Positions 26,589-34,182 of a DNA stretch of 64,000 nt are shown here, piece after piece (position 1 is the first letter of the stretch; each line of letters begins with the position of its first letter). Source of the DNA: an uncultured Lachnospiraceae bacterium (lineage in GTDB: Bacteria > Bacillota > Clostridia > Lachnospirales > Lachnospiraceae). The notes under the pieces are model-generated. The model was not told the DNA's origin. It searched no databases and saw nothing but the letters and a program-made list of their open reading frames with translations. The stretch is from NCBI GenBank assembly GCA_900317505.1, contig ONHB01000014.1, forward strand, positions 1-64,000. The letters are read 5' to 3'. The translations under genes were made by a program, and so were the position numbers.

Positions 26589-26632
26589 TTCAAATTTGAA
26601 GTATTATAGCACGCATATATAAAATTAGTCAA
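26589..26632 (-). promoter_or_regulatory. marR promoter with palindromic operator
   Basis: Minus strand TTGACT (26632-26627), 18-base spacer, TATAAT (26608-26603), then the perfect 12-bp palindrome TTCAAATTTGAA (26589-26600) over the transcription start. Placement is right for repression by the encoded MarR protein. Confidence 0.65.
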
Positions 26633-26666
26633 ATTTTTAACCCAATCCTAAATTTTTAACAGAGGC

Positions 26667-26697
26667 TTGACTTAAAGTTAGGTTTAAGTACTATACT
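26667..26697 (+). promoter_or_regulatory. MerR-type promoter (19-bp spacer) of the aldo-keto reductase
   Basis: TTGACT (26667-26672) and TATACT (26692-26697) with 19 bases between. An exact inverted repeat ACTTAAA (26670-26676) / TTTAAGT (26683-26689) lies in the spacer, as at AdhR/MerR-controlled aldehyde-stress promoters. Confidence 0.7.
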
Positions 26698-26733
26698 GAC
26701 GGTAAAACAAAACATTTTGAAAGGAGTATTTCA

Positions 26734-27597
26734 ATGTATACAAATTTTTTGACATTAAATAATGGTGTAAACATTCCATAGTTTGGACTGGGAACATGGT
26801 TTATCGAAGATGGAAAAGCAGCCGATGCCGTAAAGGCGGCCGCAGAGCTTGGCTACAGACATTTTGATACTGCGCAGGCTTATGGAAATGAGCGTGGTGT
26901 AGGTGAAGGCGTGAGAACCTGTGGTATTCCGAGAGAGGAATTGTTTGTGGTATCCAAGGTTGCTGCCGAGCACAAGACTTATGAAGCTGCTGCAAAAAGT
27001 ATCGATGATACTTTGGAGAAGATGGGACTTTCTTATCTGGACATGATGATCATCCATTCTCCGCAGCTCTGGACAGAGGTCAACCAGAGCGATGACCGTT
27101 ATGTAGAAGGCAACCGTGCTGCATGGAAGGCCCTTGAGGATGCATACAAGGCAGGAAAGCTGAAGGCAATCGGTGTATCCAACTTCCAGATCGGAGATAT
27201 TGAAAGTCTGTCAGAGACTGCCGAGATCAAACCCATGGTCAACCAGATCCTCTGCCATATCAGCAATACACCCGTGGAACTGATCGACTACTGCCAGAAA
27301 AACGGAATTGCCGTTGAAGCATATTCTCCAATCGCCCATGGTGAGATTTTAGAGCAGGAGGACATCAAGGCGATGGCTGCAAAATATGGTGTGACAGTTC
27401 CCCAGCTCTGCATCCGTTATACATTACAGCTTGGCCTTATTTCCCTTCCTAAGACAGGAAATCCGGAGCATATGAAGAGCAATGCCGAAGTGGATTTTGA
27501 AATCAGCGCCGAGGATCTGGAAAAGCTCAAAAATTTCAAAAAGATCGAAAGCTATGGCAAGAGCGGTGTATTCCCTGTATACGGCGGAAAGCTTTAA
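26734..27597 (+). pseudogene. Aldo-keto reductase interrupted by an amber codon
   Basis: Reads MYTNFLTLNNGVNIP-stop-FGLGTWFIEDG from ATG 26734 (AAGGAG upstream), then continues in the same frame to 27597 as a complete aldo-keto reductase of about 287 residues. The stop TAG at 26779-26781 replaces a residue that is usually glutamine in this motif (CAG to TAG is one transition). Downstream the catalytic set is present: D of FDTAQAY, Y in AQAYGN, K of SKVAAE and H of MIIHSP. Without readthrough only an internal start (for example ATG 26911) is available and would lack the first barrel strands. It may be a recent inactivation or a sequencing error. Confidence 0.85.
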
Positions 27598-27641
27598 TTT
27601 TATAACGAAATCTGACAAATGAATAAAAGATATTTGAAGTT

Positions 27642-27675
27642 AAAAGATGTCCGGTAAGGGCATCTTTTATTTTAA
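27642..27675 (+). terminator. Intrinsic terminator after the aldo-keto reductase
   Basis: AAAAGATGTCC pairs with GGGCATCTTTT around GGTAA, followed by ATTTT. Confidence 0.8.
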
Positions 27676-27754
27676 TAATAGGAATTATTATTATTTTTAT
27701 TGACAGTAGCATAAAGAAAGTATATAATCCTTATTAAGAACATATCCTAATAAG
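27673..27754 (+). promoter_or_regulatory. Promoter and PerR/Fur-like boxes of the stress cluster
   Basis: TTGACA (27700-27705), 17 bases, TATAAT (27723-27728). Two exact inverted repeats flank the core promoter: TAATAATA-GGAAT-TATTATTA (27673-27693) upstream of -35 and CTTATTA-N11-TAATAAG (27730-27754) over the start. Both are AT-rich like PerR boxes. Confidence 0.65.
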
Positions 27755-27762
27755 AAGGACAG

Positions 27763-28161
27763 ATGACAAGTAGAAGAAACACCATTCAGAAAGACCTGGT
27801 ACGAAATGCTGTATATGAGATGAAAAGACATGTTACAGCAAATGAAGTGTATGAATTTATTAAAAAAACATACCCTACAATCGGAAGAGGGACCGTATAT
27901 AGAAACCTTGATATATTGGTAGAAGAGGGAGCTCTGAGAAAGGTTGAAGTCCCGGACGGACCGAACCGGTTTGATTTTACGTTGAAAAATCACTACCATG
28001 TCAGGTGCGTAAAGTGCGGTGAGGTTTCAGATGTGGATATGGATGAAGTGCCAGACTTGCTGAAAAGGATTCGGGACACTCACGGCATGGAATTTCTGGA
28101 TTATGATATTTCATTTAAAGGCATTTGTCCTAAATGCAGAAAGAAGGTAAGGGAGAAATAA
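27763..28161 (+). CDS. Fur-family regulator, PerR-like
   Basis: 132 residues. Winged helix at about 20-60 (TIGRGTVYRNLDILVEEGALRK) and dimer domain with NHYHVRC metal-site residues (H77, H79) and two structural zinc pairs C82/C85 and C122/C125. Its place as first gene of a cluster of peroxide and superoxide defence enzymes supports a peroxide sensor rather than iron Fur. Likely represses its own promoter through the AT-rich inverted repeats. AAGGA precedes the ATG. Confidence 0.88.
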   Translation: MTSRRNTIQKDLVRNAVYEMKRHVTANEVYEFIKKTYPTIGRGTVYRNLDILVEEGALRKVEVPDGPNRFDFTLKNHYHVRCVKCGEVSDVDMDEVPDLLKRIRDTHGMEFLDYDISFKGICPKCRKKVREK

Positions 28162-28162
28162 T

Positions 28163-28804
28163 ATGGATAAAAAAGCAATGTATAAGCTAAGCTATGGATT
28201 GTTTGTACTGACCGCCAGGGAAGACGAAAAAGACAATGGATGTATTATCAATACAGCGATTCAGGCTGCATCAGAACCGAACCAGTTAAGTATCTGTGTT
28301 AATAAAGCAAATTATACGCATGATATGATTGGAAGAACAGGAAAGTTTACAGTATCAGTCTTGAGTCAGAATGCGCAGTTTGAATTGTTTAAGCATTTTG
28401 GATTTCAATCAGGAAGGGATACCAATAAGTTTGAAACATTTGAAAAGTGTGCACGAGGCACAAATGGTATTTATTACATTACGGAAGGTACAAATGCATA
28501 CATTTCCGTAACGGTTAATAAAACAGAGGATCTGGGTTCACATACAATGTTTATTGGTGAGATAACCGATATGGAAGTGTTAAGTGATATCCCATCTGCC
28601 ACATATGAGTATTATCAGAATAATATTAAACCTAAACCACAGGCAATCGGGAAGACGGACGATGGTCAGACAATATGGCGTTGCAGAATTTGTGGATATG
28701 AATATGTAGGCGAGGAACTACCGGATGATTTTATATGTCCTTTATGTAAGCACCCGGCATCAGATTTTGAAAAAGTAGTAAAGAAAACGGAGGATAAAAA
28801 ATGA
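28163..28804 (+). CDS. Flavin reductase-rubredoxin fusion (high-molecular-weight rubredoxin)
   Basis: 213 residues. The N-terminal ~150 residues are an FMN-binding flavin-reductase-like domain ([33 protein letters not shown]), and the C-terminal ~50 residues are a rubredoxin with two CxxC knuckles ([12 protein letters not shown] and [13 protein letters not shown]). Proteins of this build pass electrons from NAD(P)H to rubrerythrin, flavodiiron proteins or superoxide reductase. It overlaps rubrerythrin by 4 bases. Role as reductase for the neighbours is inference from context. Confidence 0.9.
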   Translation: MDKKAMYKLSYGLFVLTAREDEKDNGCIINTAIQAASEPNQLSICVNKANYTHDMIGRTGKFTVSVLSQNAQFELFKHFGFQSGRDTNKFETFEKCARGTNGIYYITEGTNAYISVTVNKTEDLGSHTMFIGEITDMEVLSDIPSATYEYYQNNIKPKPQAIGKTDDGQTIWRCRICGYEYVGEELPDDFICPLCKHPASDFEKVVKKTEDKK

Positions 28805-29343
28805 CAACAAACAAATATGCAGGAACACAGACAGAGAAAAATTTACAGGAGGCATTCGCAGGAGAATCCCAGGCAAGAAATAAGTATACCTATTTTGCTT
28901 CTGTAGCAAAAAAGGAAGGCTATGAGCAGATGGCAGCGTTGTTTTTGAAGACCGCAGATAATGAGAAAGAGCATGCAAAGATGTGGTTCAAGGAATTAGC
29001 AGGAATTGGTGACACAAAAGCAAATTTAGCGGCAGCTGCAGATGGCGAAAATTATGAGTGGACAGATATGTATGAAGACTTTGCTAAAACAGCTGACGAA
29101 GAAGGTTTTCCTGAGCTTGCGGCAAAATTCAGGGCTGTAGGAGAGATTGAGAAACACCACGAGGAGAGATATCGTGCACTCCTTAAGAATATAGAAACTG
29201 CGCAGGTGTTTGAAAAGAGTGAAGTCAAGGTATGGGAATGCCGTAACTGCGGCCATATTGTAGTAGGAACCAAGGCTCCGGAGGTATGTCCGGTATGTAA
29301 TCATCCGCAGAGTTATTTTGAAGTACATGAAGAGAACTATTAA
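28801..29343 (+). CDS. rbr: Rubrerythrin
   Basis: 180-residue peroxidase. The ferritin-like four-helix domain carries the diiron ligands in GESQARN and the EKEHAKM and EKHHEERY motifs; the C-terminal rubredoxin domain has WECRNCGH and [12 protein letters not shown]. Reduces hydrogen peroxide to water in anaerobes. The upstream fusion protein is the likely electron donor. Start ATG overlaps the previous stop. Confidence 0.96.
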   Translation: MTTNKYAGTQTEKNLQEAFAGESQARNKYTYFASVAKKEGYEQMAALFLKTADNEKEHAKMWFKELAGIGDTKANLAAAADGENYEWTDMYEDFAKTADEEGFPELAAKFRAVGEIEKHHEERYRALLKNIETAQVFEKSEVKVWECRNCGHIVVGTKAPEVCPVCNHPQSYFEVHEENY

Positions 29344-29370
29344 GGAGATGATCTTATTACGAAGAAACAT

Positions 29371-30315
29371 ATGATTAATTCAAAAAAAGCTGTCATGATA
29401 GGCTGTGGTTTCGTCGGTTCCGCATCGGTATTTGCTTTAATGCAAAGCGGATTATTTACGGAAATTGTGCTTATTGATGCAGATAAAAATAAGGCAGAAG
29501 GGGAGGCAATGGATATCAGTCACGGAGTTCCATTTGCCAGTCCCATGAAAATATATGCGGGTAATTATGATGATGTGGCTGACGCCGCAATTGTTATCAT
29601 ATCTGCCGGAGCAGGACAAAAACCGGGAGAGACAAGACTGGACCTTGTAAATAAAAACGTAGCAATATTTAAGTCTATTATTCCTGAAATAGCAAAGAGA
29701 AATTTTGCAGGCATCATGTTAGTGGTTGCTAATCCGGTAGATATTCTGACTCAGGTAGCCGTAAAATTATCAGGGCTTCCTGAAAACCGGGTTATCGGAT
29801 CGGGAACAGTCTTAGATAGTGCAAGACTGAGATATAAGCTCGGTGAGCATTTATCGGTAGATAGCAGGAGTGTACATGCATTTATTGTGGGTGAACATGG
29901 CGATAGCGAGGTTGTAGCATGGTCTTCAGCCAATGTATCAGGTGTTCCATTGAGCAAAATATGTGAAATGCGCGGGCATTACAGACACAAGGAAAATACT
30001 GAGGAAATAGCGGAAGCCGTTAAGAATAGTGCTTATGAAATCATAAACAAAAAACACGCTACATATTATGGAATTGCAATGTCTGTGAAAAGAATTTGCG
30101 AAGTTATTATTAGAGATGAAAAATCCATACTTCCGGTATCACATATGATTCATGGAGTGTATGACATAGATGGTATCTCATTAAGTATGCCTGCTATTGT
30201 AGGTGCAGATGGAGTGGAGGCTGATATACCTCTTAATTTAAATGGAGAGGAAGCGTTAAAGCTTAAGGAATCAGCGGATGCTTTGAAAAAGATTGTAGAA
30301 ACGATTGAATTATAA
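29371..30315 (+). CDS. ldh: L-lactate dehydrogenase
   Basis: 314 residues. NAD-binding GCGFVGSASVFAL at 11-23, adenine-side aspartate in IDADKNKAEG, catalytic RLDLV loop, NPVDILTQ, and the active-site histidine in GEHGDSE. AAGGAG lies 23 bases upstream of ATG 29371; an ATT at 29356 (giving ITKKHMINSKKAV) is better spaced, so a rare start or coupling is possible. Finding ldh inside a peroxide/superoxide defence cluster is unusual; regenerating NAD when redox enzymes fail under oxygen is a reasonable explanation but unproved. Malate dehydrogenase is less likely given the loop sequence. Confidence 0.9.
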   Translation: MINSKKAVMIGCGFVGSASVFALMQSGLFTEIVLIDADKNKAEGEAMDISHGVPFASPMKIYAGNYDDVADAAIVIISAGAGQKPGETRLDLVNKNVAIFKSIIPEIAKRNFAGIMLVVANPVDILTQVAVKLSGLPENRVIGSGTVLDSARLRYKLGEHLSVDSRSVHAFIVGEHGDSEVVAWSSANVSGVPLSKICEMRGHYRHKENTEEIAEAVKNSAYEIINKKHATYYGIAMSVKRICEVIIRDEKSILPVSHMIHGVYDIDGISLSMPAIVGADGVEADIPLNLNGEEALKLKESADALKKIVETIEL

Positions 30316-30344
30316 ACTTTTATGATGAAAGGAAATATGAAAAT

Positions 30345-30719
30345 ATGGAAGTAAAATATTATGTATGTAAGCATTGTGGAAATATTATTGATAAAGTAAA
30401 AGATAAGGGAGTGCCTGTGATGTGCTGTGGAGAGGCTATGCAGGAGTTAAAAGCCGGAGTGACTGATGCAGCTGTTGAAAAGCATGTACCTGTATATACA
30501 GTGGAGGGCAATCATATTCATGTTGTAGTCGGAGAGACAAAGCACCCAATGCTTGAAGCGCATTTCATTGAGTGGATTACCTTAAATACTAATCAGGGAA
30601 TATACAGAAAACAGTTAAATCCCGGACAGGAGCCAATTGCAGATTTTTATCTGTGCGATGGTGAACAGGTAGAGGAAGTATATGCATATTGTAATTTACA
30701 TGGATTATGGAAATGCTAA
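30345..30719 (+). CDS. Desulfoferrodoxin (superoxide reductase)
   Basis: 124 residues. N-terminal desulforedoxin domain with CKHCG (C9, C12) and CC (28-29) binding a Fe(Cys)4 centre, then the catalytic domain with EKHVPVY, GNHIHVVVGETKHPM and the closing CNLHGLWKC giving the Fe(His)4Cys site. Reduces superoxide to peroxide, which rubrerythrin then removes. Ribosome site is GAAAGGA. Confidence 0.96.
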   Translation: MEVKYYVCKHCGNIIDKVKDKGVPVMCCGEAMQELKAGVTDAAVEKHVPVYTVEGNHIHVVVGETKHPMLEAHFIEWITLNTNQGIYRKQLNPGQEPIADFYLCDGEQVEEVYAYCNLHGLWKC

Positions 30720-30777
30720 AAATATGAAAGAGGAACAACTTTCTAAAATAGAGTACAAATGAAAGCAAGACTAATTT

Positions 30778-31176
30778 ATGTATGAAATGAAACCGGAATA
30801 TTATATTGGTATAGATATGATAGACGAAGAGCATAAGCAGTTATTTAAATATGCAGATGAAGCATATGAACTTCTTCATGATGAGTATACACCGGATAAA
30901 TATGACAGAATTGATGCAATATTGGAAAATCTTCGCGATTATACAGCAAAGCACTTCCATGATGAAGAGCAGTATATGGAATCCATCAATTATAAAAAGA
31001 TATTTACACAGAAAGTTCAGCATCAGGAATTTATAAATAAGCTCGAGGAATTTATGGAACAGCACAATGATGAGGTGGAAGATCAGGATGAGCAGATCAT
31101 GAAAATTTTAAAATATCTCACGGAGTGGCTGGTTAATCATATTCTGTATGTTGATGGTCAAATTCCAAAAGGCTGA
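30778..31176 (+). CDS. Bacteriohemerythrin
   Basis: 132 residues, four-helix diiron protein binding O2 or NO. Ligand motifs: IDEEHKQLF (H19), AKHFHDEEQYM, VQHQEFINKL and WLVNHILYVD. Full length for the family. No strong ribosome site precedes the ATG, so it may be translated weakly or by coupling. Last gene of the stress cluster; likely an oxygen scavenger or sensor. Confidence 0.92.
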   Translation: MYEMKPEYYIGIDMIDEEHKQLFKYADEAYELLHDEYTPDKYDRIDAILENLRDYTAKHFHDEEQYMESINYKKIFTQKVQHQEFINKLEEFMEQHNDEVEDQDEQIMKILKYLTEWLVNHILYVDGQIPKG

Positions 31177-31223
31177 TATATTCTATTTCCGTTGATGAGA
31201 CTTTCAGTCAAATATATTAGTAA

Positions 31224-31286
31224 TTGCAGAGAATATTGAGTTATGTTAGAATGACATTGGTTAGAAAACTCTAACCAATGTTTTTT
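31224..31286 (+). promoter_or_regulatory. Promoter, TTAG-N6-CTAA operator and hairpin before the methyltransferase
   Basis: TTGCAG (31224-31229), 17 bases, TAGAAT (31247-31252), then GGTTAGAAAACTCTAACC with TTAG at 31261-31264 and CTAA at 31271-31274. The same bases lie in a perfect 12-bp hairpin (31254-31281) followed by six T, so the element could also terminate the hemerythrin transcript. Confidence 0.6.
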
Positions 31287-31308
31287 ATATATAACAGGAG
31301 ATGAAGCA

Positions 31309-32100
31309 ATGAGCGAGAAAATGACTCTTTCCGGTGTACCGGAGACAATGTTGCAGACAATATATGCCAGAGCAAAGGAAACCAAAACACGTGGTGGAAT
31401 TTATGACCAGAAGGCAGTTGAGATCGTAGATCAGATTGACTATGATTTTTCACTTGCTGACAAGGATCCCGCCATGCATGACGGTGTTATCGCACGTACC
31501 ATCGTGCTTGACCGTATGACAAAGGCTTTTTTGCAAAAACATCCGGATGCGGTTGTTGTAAATATTGCGTGCGGACTGGATACCCGCTGCTATCGTATGG
31601 AAGGATATTCACATTGGTACAATCTGGATCTTCCGGAGACGATCGCTGTACGTGAAAAGCTGTTGCCGGAAAGTGGTGCAATTTCGCAGATCGCCATGTC
31701 TGCCATGGATGACTGGAGCGACCGGATCGCTGAAAAAGATCATACAGCCCTTGTCATTATCGAGGGACTGACCATGTATCTGTCAGAAGCAGATGTAAAA
31801 CAGATCTTTTCCGTGATCCGCAACTGCTTTAAAGAAGTGGAAGTATTTGTAGAAGTTATGAATCCCATGATGGTAAAAAGCGTCAAGGAAAAATCTATTG
31901 AAGGCAGTAATGCCAAATTTACTTGGGGTATCAAAAAAGGAAAATATCTTGCAGATCTGCTGCCCGGTTTTTCCTATGTGGAAGAACATGGCCTGACCGA
32001 AGGCATGGCTGAATTTAAGTCTATTTACAAGCTGTTGGATAAGATCCCCGCGATCCGTGATATTTCAAACAGGATCGTTGTTCTTTCAAGCCGGAAATAA
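31309..32100 (+). CDS. SAM-dependent methyltransferase, leucine carboxyl methyltransferase-like
   Basis: 263 residues of the LCM/PPM1-like class (PF04072 type). SAM-binding motif VVNIACGLDTRCYRM at about 79-93, WYNLDLPETI with the acidic SAM ligand, IIEGLTMYLSE catalytic-side loop. In bacteria these proteins O-methylate polyketide or small-molecule carboxylates, or act on unknown targets. AGGAGAT precedes the ATG. Single gene with its own promoter carrying the shared operator. Confidence 0.83.
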   Translation: MSEKMTLSGVPETMLQTIYARAKETKTRGGIYDQKAVEIVDQIDYDFSLADKDPAMHDGVIARTIVLDRMTKAFLQKHPDAVVVNIACGLDTRCYRMEGYSHWYNLDLPETIAVREKLLPESGAISQIAMSAMDDWSDRIAEKDHTALVIIEGLTMYLSEADVKQIFSVIRNCFKEVEVFVEVMNPMMVKSVKEKSIEGSNAKFTWGIKKGKYLADLLPGFSYVEEHGLTEGMAEFKSIYKLLDKIPAIRDISNRIVVLSSRK

Positions 32101-32171
32101 TAGGCGGGATTTTGCAAAGAGATTTATCAGTTAAAATATATTGATAATATTTGATTTTCAATCATGATATA

Positions 32172-32210
32172 GAAACAGTCCATAAGAATAAACCGGACTG
32201 TTTCTTTTTT
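32172..32210 (+). terminator. Intrinsic terminator after the methyltransferase
   Basis: GAAACAGTCC (32172-32181) pairs exactly with GGACTGTTTC (32195-32204), followed by six T. Confidence 0.9.
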
Positions 32211-32276
32211 GATCCTTTGCCCTGATATCATAAAATAACAGTTCATAAAATTTTCACAAAAATTTGATTAACTAAT

Positions 32277-32340
32277 ATTTGACATTTAAAAATATTGTCC
32301 TTAAAATGACTCACAGCACTCCCTTATTCCGATGTCAAAT
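32277..32340 (+). promoter_or_regulatory. Promoter of the ABC exporter operon with long inverted repeat
   Basis: TTGACA (32279-32284), 17 bases, TAAAAT (32302-32307). The -35 element lies in ATTTGACAT (32277-32285), which is exactly inverted at ATGTCAAAT (32332-32340). The start-to-ATG leader is about 120 bases. The rest of the 32101-32433 gap holds only the terminator above and AT-rich sequence. Confidence 0.65.
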
Positions 32341-32433
32341 CTGAGGAATACAGGGTGTTTATATTTATATGACAATTTTTTCAGACGTTTGTGAGTATCA
32401 GATTACAAAAAGAAGAGGAGGTAATAGAACCAA

Positions 32434-34182
32434 ATGCTTAAAACACTGGGAGCTCAGCTTAAAGAGTTTAAAAAAGATTCGATCAAGACTCCGATCTTTA
32501 TGATCCTGGAAGTTTTGATGGAAATGATTATTCCGTTTCTCATGGCTTCTATTATTGATGACGGCGTGGAAAAAGGCGATATCCGGCATATCTGTATTGT
32601 CGGTGCTCTTATGATCGTGGCAGCCTTCATTGGTCTGTATGCCGGAATCATGGGCGGTGTCTGTGGAGCCAATGCGTCTGCCGGCTTTGCCAGAAACCTG
32701 AGAAAAGCGATGTATGAAAATATACAGAAATTTTCATTTTCCAACATTGATAAATTCAGCACAGCGGGACTGATCACACGACTGACCACAGATGTGACTA
32801 ATGTGCAGAATGCATATCAGATGCTACTTCGTATGTTTGTCCGTGCACCTATTAGTATGATATGTGCCATGATCATGTCTTTTTATATTAACGCAAGACT
32901 GGCGACGATCTATCTGGTTGCCGTTCTGGTCCTGGGTATTGCTTTGTTTTTCATTATTCACAAGGTTTCAGGATATTTTCAGGAAGTCTTTGAAAAATAT
33001 GATGATCTGAATGCCAGTGTACAGGAAAATGTATCCGGCATCCGCGTGGTAAAGGCCTATGTCCGTGAAGATTACGAAAATCAGAAGTTTTCCAAGGCAA
33101 GCTACAATGTATACAGGATGTTTGTAAAGGCAGAAAAGATACTGTCCTACAATGCGCCTCTGATGCAGATCACGGTTTATGGCTGCATCCTCGGCATCAG
33201 CTGGCTTGGTGCAAGGATGATCGTTTCCGATACCCTGACAACCGGCGAACTTATGAGTCTGCTGACTTATTGTATGAACATTTTAATGAGCCTGATGATG
33301 CTGTCCATGGTCTTTGTCATGTTATCCATGAGTACCGCAAGCTGTGAACGTATCACCGAGGTGCTCAATGAAAAATCGGAGCTTTCCAATCCCGAAAATC
33401 CCATTATGAAAGTGGCTGACGGAAGCATCGTATTTGATCATGTGGATTTCAGCTACAAAAAAGGCAGTGGGGAATATGTATTAAAAGATATCAACCTTGA
33501 TATTAAGGCTGGTGAGACGATTGGTATTATCGGTGGAACCGGAAGTGCCAAGTCAAGTCTCGTAAACCTGATCAGCCGTCTGTATGACGTGACAAACGGC
33601 AGCATCCGCGTTGGCGGAAAGGACGTCCGTTCCTATGATATGGAAGTGCTGCGAAATCAGGTTGCGGTTGTATTGCAGAAAAACGTTCTGTTTTCCGGTA
33701 CGATTTTAGATAACCTGCGCTGGGGCAACAAGGATGCGACCAGAGAGGAATGTATCCGTGCCTGTCAGTTAGCATGTGCTGACGAATTTATTGAAAAAAT
33801 GCCGGATGGGTATGATACCTATATTGAACAGGGCGGCTCCAACGTATCCGGCGGCCAGAAGCAGCGTCTGTGTATTGCAAGGGCACTACTGAAAAATCCC
33901 AAGGTATTGATCCTGGATGATTCGACCAGCGCCGTGGATACTGCGACGGATGCACGGATCCGCGAAGCCTTTGCCAAGGAAATTCCGGGCACGACAAAGC
34001 TTATCATCGCACAGAGAATATCCAGTGTGCAGAATGCAGACCGGATCATTGTCATGAATGATGGAGAGATTGACGGCTTTGGCAGCCATGAGGAGTTGCT
34101 TGCAGCTAACAAGATTTACAGAGAAGTATACGAATCCCAGACCCAGGGTGGCGGAGATTTCGATGAGAAAGGAGGCTTGTGA
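32434..34182 (+). CDS. ABC exporter half-transporter, degenerate-site subunit
   Basis: 582 residues: six-helix membrane domain (1-320) and an ATPase domain (about 335-575). Walker A GGTGSAKS, signature NVSGGQKQR, and Walker B VLILDDSTSAVD, where the catalytic glutamate after Walker B is aspartate. This is the pattern of the degenerate-site partner in heterodimeric exporters such as TM287/288 and BmrCD. AGGAGG precedes the ATG. It overlaps the next gene by 4 bases; the partner is disrupted. Confidence 0.92.
   Translation: MLKTLGAQLKEFKKDSIKTPIFMILEVLMEMIIPFLMASIIDDGVEKGDIRHICIVGALMIVAAFIGLYAGIMGGVCGANASAGFARNLRKAMYENIQKFSFSNIDKFSTAGLITRLTTDVTNVQNAYQMLLRMFVRAPISMICAMIMSFYINARLATIYLVAVLVLGIALFFIIHKVSGYFQEVFEKYDDLNASVQENVSGIRVVKAYVREDYENQKFSKASYNVYRMFVKAEKILSYNAPLMQITVYGCILGISWLGARMIVSDTLTTGELMSLLTYCMNILMSLMMLSMVFVMLSMSTASCERITEVLNEKSELSNPENPIMKVADGSIVFDHVDFSYKKGSGEYVLKDINLDIKAGETIGIIGGTGSAKSSLVNLISRLYDVTNGSIRVGGKDVRSYDMEVLRNQVAVVLQKNVLFSGTILDNLRWGNKDATREECIRACQLACADEFIEKMPDGYDTYIEQGGSNVSGGQKQRLCIARALLKNPKVLILDDSTSAVDTATDARIREAFAKEIPGTTKLIIAQRISSVQNADRIIVMNDGEIDGFGSHEELLAANKIYREVYESQTQGGGDFDEKGGL

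Noticed and set aside
26779-26781. TAG read as pyrrolysine or by suppression
   Set aside because: The site is not catalytic, is usually glutamine, and no Pyl genes are in the window; a point mutation is simpler.
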